Source: UMGS1649 sp045652705 (GTDB lineage: Bacteria; Bacillota; Clostridia; TANB77; CAG-465). From it: a stretch of DNA of 64,000 nucleotides. Under the pieces are notes generated by a model. It had not been told where the DNA came from. It was given only the letters and a program-made list of their open reading frames with translations, and did no database searches. The stretch lies in the NCBI GenBank assembly GCA_045652705.1, contig JAZRUV010000013.1:3317-67316 (forward strand), written 5' to 3'. The stretch's first letter is position 1. Every line of letters begins with the position of its first letter. Of the stretch, positions 7,379-15,541 are shown piece by piece. Position numbers and translations under genes: made by a program.

Positions 7379-7429
7379 GAAACATTATTAGTAATAAATT
7401 AAAATATAAGAGAAATACTAGGTAAGTAA

Positions 7430-7460
7430 TTGAAATAACAAAAAGTTTATGATATATAAT
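7430..7460 (+). promoter_or_regulatory. probable promoter of the pentad-repeat gene
   Basis: TTGAAA at 7430-7435 and TATATA/TATAAT at 7453-7460, giving 17 or 19 bases of spacing; 28 bases before the start codon. Confidence 0.5.
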
Positions 7461-7488
7461 ATGTAACGAGTGTTTTTTGAGGTGAAAA

Positions 7489-9060
7489 ATGGAAAGAATA
7501 TTTGATAGAGATGGTTTTGACCAATATGGTAGAGATAAAGACGGATATAACAGACAAGGATTTCATTTCGGTGGAATACACAAAATAACAGGTACTAAAT
7601 ATGATCCCGAAGGCTATAACGCGGAAGGTTATGATAGCAGAGATTTTGATAGGAACGGAATAAATAAATATACGGGTGAGAAGTATAATAGACAGGGTAG
7701 AGATAAAGATGGATATGATCAAGAAGGCTATGATACTAGGAGCTTTGATAGGAACGGAATAAACAAATATACAGGCGAAAAGTATAATAGACAAGGTATA
7801 GACAAAGATGGATACGATGAAGAAGGCTACGACGGAAAGGGTTTTGATAGAAATGGAATACACAAAATGACCGGAACTATTTATGATCCTAGAGGATATG
7901 ATAGAGAGGGTTACAATAGCGAGGGATTTGACAGAAACAATTATAATAGGGAAGGTGTTCGCAGGTGGGATATTGGACGTTATGATGAGAGGGGATTTGA
8001 TGAAAACGGTTACCACGAGAAGACGGGAACGTTGTATGATCCCAAAGGTTTCGCTAAAGACGGATTTAATAAACAGGGCTTGGATAGAGAAGGCTATGGT
8101 AGAGATGGATATAATAGCCAAGGTTATGATAAAAGAGGGGCAGATAAATACGGTTATACAGCAAGAGGTTTACACATAGAAGGCTATGATGAAAATGGCT
8201 ATGATGTAAACGGCTATGATAGAAATGGAAATGATAGAAACGGGATAAATAGAATTACAGGACAGGTAGACAAAAGAATACAACTAGCCAAAAAAATTGT
8301 AGAAGAAGATTTAACAATCGAACAGTTTTCAAAAAAGTATTCATTACCTATGGAGCAAGTTAAATCTGCAATTAATGCTATTAGGGAAACTCCTTGTATA
8401 AAACAACAATTAGATGAAGTATTGGCAAAACATTCAAACGAGTATATGGGTGCTTTGCGTCTAACAGCTAATGAAATATTGGCTGGAAGAATAAAGATAA
8501 CTGAAGTAAAGAATGTATCGACTATTATTGGAATATGTTCTGAAAGAGATAGAGAAAAACTAACTAGTATGCTAATGTCTGCTATCACATCACACGAGAT
8601 AGGAATAATGCAATATGCTAGAATGTTTGGTGAAGGAGTTGAATATACTAGATTGCCTAAGCATATGGTAGAAGTTTTAAGCGAAATGAAAAAAACAGCA
8701 GGACCGAGGGCTAGAGAAATATATAAAGAGATAGACAGGGTAAAAGCTTATCAACAACCATATCGCTCTATTGATGGAGAACGAATGGGATATTTGGCAA
8801 AGCCAACAGATAAAACACCAACTATGGTAGATATAACAGATACAGAAAGAGATTTGGCAAGAGATTACCTAAAAGCTTCCGGAGAATATATATGTAATAA
8901 AACAATGCAAGCCACTTTAATGAAGGTTATAAAAGGAGAAATAGATGAAGCAAAAATAGAAAGAATAAGAAAAGAAACAACATTAAGAGAATTGCAACAA
9001 CAAGATAAAGAACTAGATATTCAATTAGAACAAACAGGACAAGTTGTGGGAAGCGAATAA
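7489..9060 (+). CDS. pentad-repeat protein (DxxGY units) with an HTH-like C-terminal region
   Basis: Residues 1-257 are built from about forty five-residue units of the form D-x-x-G-Y/F (for example DKDGY, DQEGY, DRNGI), broken at intervals by eight-residue inserts of the form xKxTGxxY. The unit recalls calcium-binding D-x-D-G loops, but calcium binding is a guess. After residue 258 the sequence changes to a normal helical protein: a helix-turn-helix-like stretch (LTIEQFSKKYSLPMEQVKSAI), then about 230 charged helical residues with no membrane segment. No signal peptide is seen, so it is probably cytoplasmic unless exported by a non-classical route. GAGGTG precedes the ATG. It is followed 14 bases later by a small gene, likely a partner. 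Confidence 0.85.
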   Translation: MERIFDRDGFDQYGRDKDGYNRQGFHFGGIHKITGTKYDPEGYNAEGYDSRDFDRNGINKYTGEKYNRQGRDKDGYDQEGYDTRSFDRNGINKYTGEKYNRQGIDKDGYDEEGYDGKGFDRNGIHKMTGTIYDPRGYDREGYNSEGFDRNNYNREGVRRWDIGRYDERGFDENGYHEKTGTLYDPKGFAKDGFNKQGLDREGYGRDGYNSQGYDKRGADKYGYTARGLHIEGYDENGYDVNGYDRNGNDRNGINRITGQVDKRIQLAKKIVEEDLTIEQFSKKYSLPMEQVKSAINAIRETPCIKQQLDEVLAKHSNEYMGALRLTANEILAGRIKITEVKNVSTIIGICSERDREKLTSMLMSAITSHEIGIMQYARMFGEGVEYTRLPKHMVEVLSEMKKTAGPRAREIYKEIDRVKAYQQPYRSIDGERMGYLAKPTDKTPTMVDITDTERDLARDYLKASGEYICNKTMQATLMKVIKGEIDEAKIERIRKETTLRELQQQDKELDIQLEQTGQVVGSE

Positions 9061-9074
9061 AAGGAGAAAAAATA

Positions 9075-9437
9075 ATGAGCGATAATTTACCTAAGATAAA
9101 AAATGAAGGAATATTAGAAAAAATTAAAAATGTTTTTTATAAACTTTTTGTTGGCAAGAAGTCACAAACTGAAAGTGTAAAGACAGAAGTAAATAACCAC
9201 GAAAAAGATAGCATTAGATCTGATAAAACAGATTTACTTTCTAATTTGCAAAATCAAATTGAAAATGAAGTGGTAAGCGATAATGAATTACTTATTACTT
9301 TACAAAGAAAAATAAAAAACAATGAAATTCAAATATCTGAATTAACAGACGAAGAATTAGACGGACTAATTGAATTATATGAAACGCAGATTGCAAATAA
9401 AGAGAAGAATCTACAAAGTAACAATGCGGAAAATTAG
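9075..9437 (+). CDS. small acidic helical protein, 120 aa, partner of the pentad-repeat gene
   Basis: The N-terminus has a cationic amphipathic segment (ILEKIKNVFYKLFVGKK, residues about 13-29) that could lie on a membrane; the rest is acidic and helical, ending in a region SELTDEELDGLIELYETQI. AAGGAG precedes the ATG at 9075. It sits 14 bases after the pentad-repeat gene and before a strong terminator, so the two make a two-gene operon. The same layout (large soluble protein plus small protein with a cationic amphipathic end) recurs at 17.7-19.7 and 39.4-41.0 kb. No known family. Confidence 0.75.
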   Translation: MSDNLPKIKNEGILEKIKNVFYKLFVGKKSQTESVKTEVNNHEKDSIRSDKTDLLSNLQNQIENEVVSDNELLITLQRKIKNNEIQISELTDEELDGLIELYETQIANKEKNLQSNNAEN

Positions 9438-9478
9438 TATAAAAATTAAAATATTTTTGCAAATAATTATTTAAACTG

Positions 9479-9519
9479 AAATACGATATAGAATGCATAT
9501 ATTCTATATCGTATTTTTT
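9479..9519 (+). terminator. strong terminator
   Basis: Perfect 16-base stem (9479-9494 with 9501-9516) and a GCATAT loop, followed by T. Confidence 0.85.
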
Positions 9520-9543
9520 GAAAGATTGAAATTCCAACACTTT

Positions 9544-9560
9544 TGTCGATTTCTGTCGCA
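9544..9560 (+). promoter_or_regulatory. two possible Spo0A boxes before the pilus operon
   Basis: TGTCGAT (9544-9550) and TGTCGCA (9554-9560), start-to-start 10 bases, each close to the 0A box TGTCGAA. They lie just upstream of the -35 at 9570. Confidence 0.35.
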
Positions 9561-9569
9561 CGATTTTTC

Positions 9570-9598
9570 TTGACAAGGCACATATCCCGTGTTAAATT
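9570..9598 (+). promoter_or_regulatory. promoter of the Tad-like pilus operon
   Basis: TTGACA (9570-9575), 17 bases, TAAATT (9593-9598). The predicted RNA start is only a few bases before the AGGGAGG ribosome site at 9607-9613. Confidence 0.6.
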
Positions 9599-9621
9599 AT
9601 TGTCAAAGGGAGGTGGCTTAT

Positions 9622-10434
9622 ATCTATGTCATAATATTTATAGCTCTAAGCATATTAATATATAATTTAATTTCGTATTATAAAATTAAACAAAAACAAA
9701 AAGCAATTTTAAAATCTAATAATATTTATTTATCTAAACGCAAAAAGAACTTTGTAAGTTCGTATATAAACAAAATTGAATCTAAATTATTTAATCTGGG
9801 TTATCCATATAAATTAAGTACAAAAAAATATATTGTATTCAAATACGTTTTACCTATAGTTATTTTTATCATAGGAGTTTTAAATTATAAAAGCATAAAA
9901 GTCTCATTAATATTATTTTTAATATCTTTTTTCACACCAAACTATTTGTTATATAGTTATACAAAAGATGAAAACAACATCCTAATAAATGAAATAAAAA
10001 ATATTACTAATAGCATAGTATTAAGTTTATCTGCCTATGGCACTTTAGAATATGCGTTAAACATTGCAAAAGGAACACTAACACATCCAAGATTTATTCT
10101 TGCATGGGATAAATTTATTTACGAGTATAAAATGTATGGCTACAATATTAAACAAGCATCAATAAATTTAGAAAAGAAATTCAAATCATATGAATTATCC
10201 TTGTTTTTAAGCACATTAATACAAGGAGATGCAGAAGGTAATTTGTTAGAAAATTTAGAAAAGTTTGCTGAAACGTTGGAATTAAATTATTTTAAATATT
10301 TAAAGAAAAAGAGCGCAGAAAGATTAATGTATGTAACGCTAGGAACAGTAATATCCTTAGTAGATATAGTATTAGTGGTTATGTACCCAATATTTAAGCA
10401 GGTTATAGATAACTTGCAAGTTATATTTTCATAA
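9622..10434 (+). CDS. TadB/TadC-like (GspF-type) pilus platform membrane protein
   Basis: Platform proteins of Tad/type II systems anchor the assembly ATPase and pilus base in the membrane. Seen here: an N-terminal helix, two close helices around residues 75-115, a cytoplasmic GspF-like helical domain (ITNSIVLSLSAYGTLEYALNIA ... LIQGDAEGNLLENLEKFA) and a C-terminal helix pair, as in TadB/TadC. The start is a problem: a GTG at 9589 lies upstream of the promoter -10, while the good ribosome site AGGGAGG (9607-9613) points to 9622, where the in-frame codon is ATC. An ATG at 9626 is out of frame and stops at once. I give 9622 as the most likely start, with a non-standard codon or a sequence change. 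First gene of an eight-gene pilus locus. Confidence 0.75.
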   Translation: MYVIIFIALSILIYNLISYYKIKQKQKAILKSNNIYLSKRKKNFVSSYINKIESKLFNLGYPYKLSTKKYIVFKYVLPIVIFIIGVLNYKSIKVSLILFLISFFTPNYLLYSYTKDENNILINEIKNITNSIVLSLSAYGTLEYALNIAKGTLTHPRFILAWDKFIYEYKMYGYNIKQASINLEKKFKSYELSLFLSTLIQGDAEGNLLENLEKFAETLELNYFKYLKKKSAERLMYVTLGTVISLVDIVLVVMYPIFKQVIDNLQVIFS

Positions 10435-10461
10435 ATGAAGAATAAAAGGAGGAGTATAAAA

Positions 10462-10680
10462 ATGAAAATAAAAGCACTAATAAAATCTAAAATAAAAGGA
10501 AAGGAATTAATAAATAAAATGCAAGAAAAACGTGGCTCAGAACTGGCACAAACTATACTTATTACAGCTATTATGGTGGTAGTAATAGTTACACTGTTCT
10601 TTCCACAAATACAAGGAATTTTCTCTACAAGTATGTCAAAACTTTCGGGTTGGTTTGATACTGTGCTTAATAGTATTTAG
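10462..10680 (+). CDS. Flp-pilin-like small membrane protein, 72 aa
   Basis: A basic N-terminus, then KRGSELAQTILITAIMVVVIVTLF: a prepilin-like border (glycine followed by a glutamate within a few residues) leading into one hydrophobic helix, and a short C-terminal tail (SKLSGWFDTVLNSI). This is the layout of Flp/Tad pilins, and it sits between the platform protein and CpaB. AAGGAGGAG precedes the ATG at 10462; an in-frame ATG at 10435 directly abuts the previous stop and lacks a ribosome site. Whether a prepilin peptidase cleaves after the glycine cannot be told. Confidence 0.65.
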   Translation: MKIKALIKSKIKGKELINKMQEKRGSELAQTILITAIMVVVIVTLFFPQIQGIFSTSMSKLSGWFDTVLNSI

Positions 10681-10688
10681 GAGAGAAT

Positions 10689-11357
10689 ATGGATAAAACA
10701 AAAAAGATAATAATATCTCTTAGTATCTCTTTAATAGTTTTGCTTATTCTAAACTACTTTATAATATCTTCAACAAATAGTAAATATATTGAAGTTCCAG
10801 TCTTTAAAGAATCTATGCTTAAAGGAAAGAAGATACAAGATAAAGATTTGACAACTATTCAAATTAAAAAGTCAAAAGAAAATGAAGTGTTGCTGCAAAG
10901 CGTGAATACAAATGGTAATGATGCTATAGGCAAGATATTAAATGTGGATGTAGAACAAGGTGAATTGGTAATGAATTCAAAGGTGGCAAATGAAAATGAA
11001 CTACTAGAGAAAGACGTAAATTACAGTTATATCTCAATACCAATAAGCAATTTAAGCTATCCAACTTGTTCAAATCTCAGAAAGGGTGACAAGGTGTCAG
11101 TATATTATACTGCAAAAACAAAAGATGTATCTAATGCAATAAAGGATAAGCAAAGACTATATAGCACCAATGAGGGCGCTGGACTAGTAACGTGTTTACT
11201 GTTTGAAACAGTAGAAGTCATATCTGTTCACGATAGTACCGGAAAAGAAACAAAAGATAGCATAGTAACAGATATTTTAGTAAGACTTAATAAAGAGGAT
11301 GCAATTTTAGTTGCAAATCTAAAATCTCAAGGTACTTTCGATATAGTATTAAATTAA
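10689..11357 (+). CDS. cpaB: Flp pilus assembly protein CpaB/RcpC-like (SAF domain)
   Basis: One N-terminal membrane helix (residues about 7-27), then a SAF domain (YIEVPVFKESMLKGKKIQDKD... through GKILNVDVEQGELVMNSKV) and a second domain with LRKGDKVSVYYTAK, ending in VRLNKEDAILVANLKSQG, which is the usual CpaB C-terminal pattern. CpaB proteins bind cell-wall or pilus components in Tad systems. AGGAG precedes the ATG. In Gram-positive Tad loci, which have no outer-membrane secretin, CpaB is often kept, as here. Confidence 0.85.
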   Translation: MDKTKKIIISLSISLIVLLILNYFIISSTNSKYIEVPVFKESMLKGKKIQDKDLTTIQIKKSKENEVLLQSVNTNGNDAIGKILNVDVEQGELVMNSKVANENELLEKDVNYSYISIPISNLSYPTCSNLRKGDKVSVYYTAKTKDVSNAIKDKQRLYSTNEGAGLVTCLLFETVEVISVHDSTGKETKDSIVTDILVRLNKEDAILVANLKSQGTFDIVLN

Positions 11358-11371
11358 AGAAGGTGGATAAT

Positions 11372-11713
11372 GTGGATATAAAAATAATTGTAGACAAGCA
11401 AAGTGAATTAAGAATGAATGACGCGGCAGACAGGTTAATGCAGTGCTGTAAAAACAACGGAATAAAAACATATAACAAAGATATAACAGTAGTATTCTCA
11501 AATGACCATAACTTTGTAAAAGACACGGTAGTAAGACTTCCTAAAAATGTGGTTGTAGTAAATGTTACAGAAAACCTATCTGAACAGCATATAATAAACA
11601 CTTTAAAACACGTATCTGACATATGTTATCTTAAAACGGATGTAAATGTAATAGCAACTAGAATAATAAACGCATATAACAGGAATATGAGTAAGGTGAG
11701 ACACGGAGTATGA
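11372..11713 (+). CDS. hypothetical protein of the pilus locus, about 114 aa
   Basis: A soluble alpha/beta protein (DIKIIVDKQSELRMNDAADRLMQ ... VVVVNVTENLSEQHIINTL) that resembles a small receiver-like or Rossmann-like fold; CpaE proteins of Tad loci start with such a domain, but no ATPase part follows. GTG at 11372 stands 8 bases after AGAAGG; an earlier in-frame GTG at 11363 overlaps that site. Its end overlaps the next gene by 4 bases (ATGA), so they are coupled. Confidence 0.65.
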   Translation: MDIKIIVDKQSELRMNDAADRLMQCCKNNGIKTYNKDITVVFSNDHNFVKDTVVRLPKNVVVVNVTENLSEQHIINTLKHVSDICYLKTDVNVIATRIINAYNRNMSKVRHGV

Positions 11714-12243
11714 AAACAAATATGAAGAAAATAGTTATAGCGCTAGTGATTATAATAGCAGTAGTTTTAATAACAGTATTTATACCAAAATTGAGAAGTA
11801 AAGATAATAACGAGAAACAAGAAGTGTATTCAAATTCATTTCAAATAACAGATTTTAGCATTGAAAATAGGACGGTTTTAAAGAAAGATAATGCGATATA
11901 TGTCGGTAATAACATAAAGGAATTGGAGAATAACTTTTGTGATATTAAAATACAAAATGTAGAGGATGGAGTGGTTATAGATTTAAACAAACTTTGGTAT
12001 GAAACGTATGGCAATGACTATATTGAGGATAATTATTTAGCTCAAATTTGTAGAGAATTAACATATAGGCTAAATGTTAAAGGAGACTCAGAACAAATAG
12101 AATATGCTGTGTATAAATATATAAAAGATAACTATATTAAGGTGCGTGAAGGCGCAACAGTAGAAAATGTTTTAACAGATGAAATTAATATGAAATTGGT
12201 GTTAGAGGAACAAATTGTAAAATTAATAATAAGGGGTAGTTAG
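11710..12243 (+). CDS. membrane-anchored hypothetical protein of the pilus locus
   Basis: One N-terminal helix (residues about 8-26, IVIALVIIIAVVLITVFI) anchors a soluble external domain of about 150 residues with no recognised family. The lysine-rich start and lack of a cleavage site suggest a signal anchor. It overlaps the previous gene by 4 bases and ends 1 base before the next. A pilus-locus accessory protein by position only. Confidence 0.7.
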   Translation: MKTNMKKIVIALVIIIAVVLITVFIPKLRSKDNNEKQEVYSNSFQITDFSIENRTVLKKDNAIYVGNNIKELENNFCDIKIQNVEDGVVIDLNKLWYETYGNDYIEDNYLAQICRELTYRLNVKGDSEQIEYAVYKYIKDNYIKVREGATVENVLTDEINMKLVLEEQIVKLIIRGS

Positions 12244-12244
12244 T

Positions 12245-13840
12245 ATGAAAAAATGTGTATTTAGTCTATTAATGTTTGTAATTGGAATATGTATGTTTAG
12301 TAATGTATATGCAATTTCTAATGAATTTAAATTTGCAATAGAGACAATAGGAATTCCAAGATACAATACGTATGGAGATGAAATAAATGAAGATATATAC
12401 AAAACATATAATGTGTTTTCTTATGGCAAGCCGCATAAGGTAAATAGCTCTAAACAAAGATGGAAAAATTCTAAGTATGGAATGTGGACTAAAAACGGTG
12501 GTAGTTATAACGGTAGTGGTACAAGAGGTGAGTATTATATCTTAGGGACAAGCTATAGTGGAGCATTAATATATAACTATTATTTCCCTATGGATGTGAT
12601 TCCTACAACAACTCCAGATAAGTGGACGTTTTATACATATCCTGAAGCTGAAGCTTCTTGGAAAGATAAGACTAAATACATATACGAAGAACAACTAGAA
12701 TATATGAAAACATCTAAACTTATGTTTAATGACATATCTAGCAGAGATAAAGCAGATAACCCTAAATATATTAAAGAGTACAATATAACTGCAAATAAAA
12801 TTGGACTTAAGAAAGCAAGGCTAGATACTGCAGCGACTTGGAAAACCTATGGCATGATATCTACTCGTAGAAAGATAGATGGAATAGTTTATGCACAAGT
12901 ATATTTAGTAAAGCCAATGGCGGCAAGTGCAAATGTTAAAAGTAGTTTAGAAGTATCAAATGAATATATTTTAAAAGAAACAGAAGACGAGCTTGTTATA
13001 CCAATTAATTACTTAACAGAAGTGATTAATATGACAGGCTATGCAGATAAAAAACATATTAAAGAGATAGTATCATCGCTGTATATAAACGGTGAGAAGG
13101 TAGATGAAATAAGTGGCAGTAAAATTATAAGTGTGGGCAATGAATATATGCTTGTAATAACCCGAGATAAATTTCCCCCGAATAAAAATCACGATGTAGA
13201 GATAATGGTAGATGGATATATGCATACAGAATTTGTGATAGATGGCCTTATGAGATATAAGGTAACGAAAAATATAAAGGTGTATGTAGAGCCAAAACTA
13301 ATTATTCCCGTTAAACAAAGTAATTTAAGAATTCTTGAAAAATCTGCATCGGATTGGGTTGTAAGACCACTAGCCCAAACATATGAAACTTCATCAGAAA
13401 GTGTTGGTTTTACTGAAGCTGGAAAAAGTATAATTGTAAAACTAGGATTAAATGTAGATAAAAATGATTTGAAAAATATAAAAGTAAGTATAGATAATAC
13501 TTATATAACTAAAACCACATACGATATGTCAAAAGACCTGGTAATGACTCTAAAATTACCAAAGGATATGCATAGCACATTATATGGCAAATACAGCTTA
13601 AGAGAAAAGCTGGATAGCTACTTTCTAATCTCTACGAATGACATTGGAACAAGAAAGGGTGAACCACATATATTAAAAATAGAGTTTGAATGTATGGGTA
13701 GAGATTATGAAGAAATAATTCAATTTGATACGTTAGATACATATTTATCTAATGTAAATTCCAAGCTTAGTAAAACTACACTAAATGATGAAGAATATAT
13801 TAAACTTGAAGATTGGATAAACATAGAGAATGATGAATAA
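12245..13840 (+). CDS. secreted hypothetical protein of the pilus locus, 531 aa
   Basis: A clear signal peptide (MKKCVFSLLMFVIGICMFSNVYA, cut likely after VYA near residue 23) precedes about 500 residues rich in tyrosine, threonine and beta-prone segments. The middle part around residues 230-360 reads like repeated extracellular beta domains (IPINYLTEVINMTG..., LVITRDKFPPNKNHDVEIMV). No sortase signal or C-terminal membrane helix is seen. By place in the operon it may be a surface or pilus-associated protein. The family is not recognised. Confidence 0.75.
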   Translation: MKKCVFSLLMFVIGICMFSNVYAISNEFKFAIETIGIPRYNTYGDEINEDIYKTYNVFSYGKPHKVNSSKQRWKNSKYGMWTKNGGSYNGSGTRGEYYILGTSYSGALIYNYYFPMDVIPTTTPDKWTFYTYPEAEASWKDKTKYIYEEQLEYMKTSKLMFNDISSRDKADNPKYIKEYNITANKIGLKKARLDTAATWKTYGMISTRRKIDGIVYAQVYLVKPMAASANVKSSLEVSNEYILKETEDELVIPINYLTEVINMTGYADKKHIKEIVSSLYINGEKVDEISGSKIISVGNEYMLVITRDKFPPNKNHDVEIMVDGYMHTEFVIDGLMRYKVTKNIKVYVEPKLIIPVKQSNLRILEKSASDWVVRPLAQTYETSSESVGFTEAGKSIIVKLGLNVDKNDLKNIKVSIDNTYITKTTYDMSKDLVMTLKLPKDMHSTLYGKYSLREKLDSYFLISTNDIGTRKGEPHILKIEFECMGRDYEEIIQFDTLDTYLSNVNSKLSKTTLNDEEYIKLEDWINIENDE

Positions 13841-14276
13841 AGGCTGCATTAAAAACAAACAAGGGAATATGGTTATAGCTGTAGGGTTAATAGTATTAGT
13901 TTTAATATTTGCAGTAACGTTTTTGTTATACTACCAGGTAAACATCATAACCGAAAGTATAAGAGGGGATTTGTTTTATGTGTCAAATAGTTCGCTCCTT
14001 TCATTTGACACATCAGACCTTGCCTATGGTAAATATACGGTAGATGAAAATAAAACAAAAGAAATAATGGAGAATCTCTTAAACAAGAACTATCAAAATG
14101 GGTCAGTAAAAGAGATTAAGATAACAAATCTAGATATAGCCTATGAACAAGATAAAGTAAGGTTAGATACAGAAATTAAAGTTAAATTTAAAAGTGTAAT
14201 AACAATTGGCGGAAAAAATGAACATGAATTTAAAATGAAAGAACAAGTAAAAATTGCTTTACTTGAATATGACTAG
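13830..14276 (+). CDS. TadE-like pseudopilin, 148 aa
   Basis: Short basic leader (NKQGNMVIAVGLIV), one hydrophobic helix at about residues 14-36, then a soluble domain of 110 residues. The glycine-containing border before the helix fits TadE/TadF-type pseudopilins. It starts inside the end of the previous gene (11 bases overlap), so translation is coupled. Sequence similarity to a named family is not evident, so the call rests on layout and position. Confidence 0.6.
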   Translation: MMNKGCIKNKQGNMVIAVGLIVLVLIFAVTFLLYYQVNIITESIRGDLFYVSNSSLLSFDTSDLAYGKYTVDENKTKEIMENLLNKNYQNGSVKEIKITNLDIAYEQDKVRLDTEIKVKFKSVITIGGKNEHEFKMKEQVKIALLEYD

Positions 14277-14284
14277 GAGAATGT

Positions 14285-14686
14285 ATGAAAGGGAAAAGAG
14301 GAAATGCTACTACAGCTATAACATTAGTAGTATCACTAGGATTTTTGTTAGTGCTTGCAATGTATATTATAAATACAATAATACCTTTTGTGTGGTATCA
14401 AAAATTACAAGCTATTGCAAATAAATATGTATACGTGGTAGAAAAGTTTGGTTATCTAACAGATACAGAAGAAAAGGAACTTTTAAATGAGCTTAAAGAG
14501 GATGGTTTTGACTTAAATCAAATACAAATCGACTGTCCAAAAAGTTATTTAGAATATGGGACATTATTTAAATTTGAGATAACGTATAACTTAAACCAAC
14601 AATATAGCATAATAGATAATGGTATAAAAAACGAAGCGAGAACGGTTCCGCTTCGTATAAGGAAGTATGGCTATTCAAAAATATAA
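14285..14686 (+). CDS. TadE/DUF4320-like small membrane protein, 133 aa
   Basis: KGKRGNATTAITLVVSLGFLLVLAMYI: a basic leader with glycine before one helix, as in TadE-type minor pilins. The rest (YQKLQAIANKYVYVVEKFGYLT ... FEITYNLNQQ) resembles the DUF4320 proteins seen in clostridial pilus and conjugation loci; that family name is from memory and not checked. AGGAG precedes the ATG. It is the last gene of the pilus locus, convergent with mecA. Confidence 0.6.
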   Translation: MKGKRGNATTAITLVVSLGFLLVLAMYIINTIIPFVWYQKLQAIANKYVYVVEKFGYLTDTEEKELLNELKEDGFDLNQIQIDCPKSYLEYGTLFKFEITYNLNQQYSIIDNGIKNEARTVPLRIRKYGYSKI

Positions 14687-14738
14687 CAAAGCAATATGAC
14701 AAACAGTAAACAAATATACAAAGAACAATTCCAACCAA

Positions 14739-15329
14739 CTAAATTTTTTGTAATGTTTGTACTGCATTTTTTGCAATTATTAGTTTAGCATATTCTAAAA
14801 AAGCAGTTGTTTGTTTTGAAAAATATTTATCTACGTATTCTGAAAGCACACTAAATGTTTTAACAAATCCAGACTTTTTAATTGTTGAATTAGAAAACAT
14901 TAAAAAGTATTTTCCATTAAATTCGTAAAGAGAGTTTATACCAACAAATAGTTCACCAATAGTTACTTGTTTGCAAAATTCATACAGTTCTTTTAAAGAG
15001 GAAAAGCTATATATGTTGGAAGATACGGTATAAGCTACTCTACTTGCTTTTGCAGGTTTGTCATATTTAGCTATATCTGGAAGGCAATCAGCCTTGGTTA
15101 TTGTAATCATAAATATATCATCTTCAGAAGTAGTTACTTCTACAAAAAGTTGTGAAGTGTCCCCTGTAAACTCTTCAGTTATATTAGCATCTTCTAATAT
15201 TTCAAAGAAGAAGTCTTGAACGTTTTCAGCTCCTTCTTTTATATCTTTTAAAGTTATTTTTCTTTTAGCGAGTTCGGCTAAAGTTAGAATAATCATAGCT
15301 TTATTGTTATTAATTTTTTCAACTTTCAA
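14739..15329 (-). CDS. mecA: MecA-like adaptor protein for ClpC
   Basis: MecA binds target proteins with its N-terminal domain and delivers them to the ClpC-ClpP protease with its C-terminal domain; in Bacillus it controls competence and other states. The N-terminus (MKVEKINNNKAMIILTLAEL ... DVQDFF-type ILEDANITEEF) and the C-terminal VAYTVSSNIYSFSSLKELYEFCK region with FGNSTIK-like text match the family; 196 aa is slightly short. Translation starts at a TTG (15329), 7 bases after AAAGGAG. It stands alone between the pilus locus and rpsF. Confidence 0.85.
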   Translation of the reverse strand: MKVEKINNNKAMIILTLAELAKRKITLKDIKEGAENVQDFFFEILEDANITEEFTGDTSQLFVEVTTSEDDIFMITITKADCLPDIAKYDKPAKASRVAYTVSSNIYSFSSLKELYEFCKQVTIGELFVGINSLYEFNGKYFLMFSNSTIKKSGFVKTFSVLSEYVDKYFSKQTTAFLEYAKLIIAKNAVQTLQKI

Positions 15330-15446
15330 AGAAATTCTCCTTTCGCCTAATACTACATTATATGAATTAGATTTTGTCTAGGTTAAATATATTTTGGCCC
15401 TTAATGGAAAAAATTATGTAATTAATAAAAATTAAATGTACAAAAG

Positions 15447-15475
15447 TTGAATTTTGACTTTACATATGTTATAAT
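15447..15475 (+). promoter_or_regulatory. promoter of rpsF-ssb-rpsR
   Basis: TTGAAT (15447-15452), 17 bases, TATAAT (15470-15475). A nearby TTGACT is too close to the -10. Confidence 0.7.
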
Positions 15476-15481
15476 AATCGT

Positions 15482-15538
15482 GTTAGTTTCCTTGCTCTTA
15501 ACGAGAATTAAGGGCCTAGACCGTGAGGAGGTGTAAAT
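15482..15538 (+). promoter_or_regulatory. possible bS6:bS18 autoregulatory leader
   Basis: The leader pairs CTCTTAA (15495-15501) with TTAAGGG (15507-15513) and then has ACCGTGAGGAGGTG. Known rpsF leaders bind the bS6:bS18 complex through a CCG-containing bulge that mimics 16S rRNA; a CCG sits at the right place, next to the ribosome site. The fold is my estimate. Confidence 0.45.
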
Positions 15539-15541
15539 AAT

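Noticed and set aside
7447..8121. Long minus-strand frame opposite the pentad-repeat gene
   Set aside because: It arises from the repeat codons read backwards (isoleucine/serine-rich text) and has no ribosome site.
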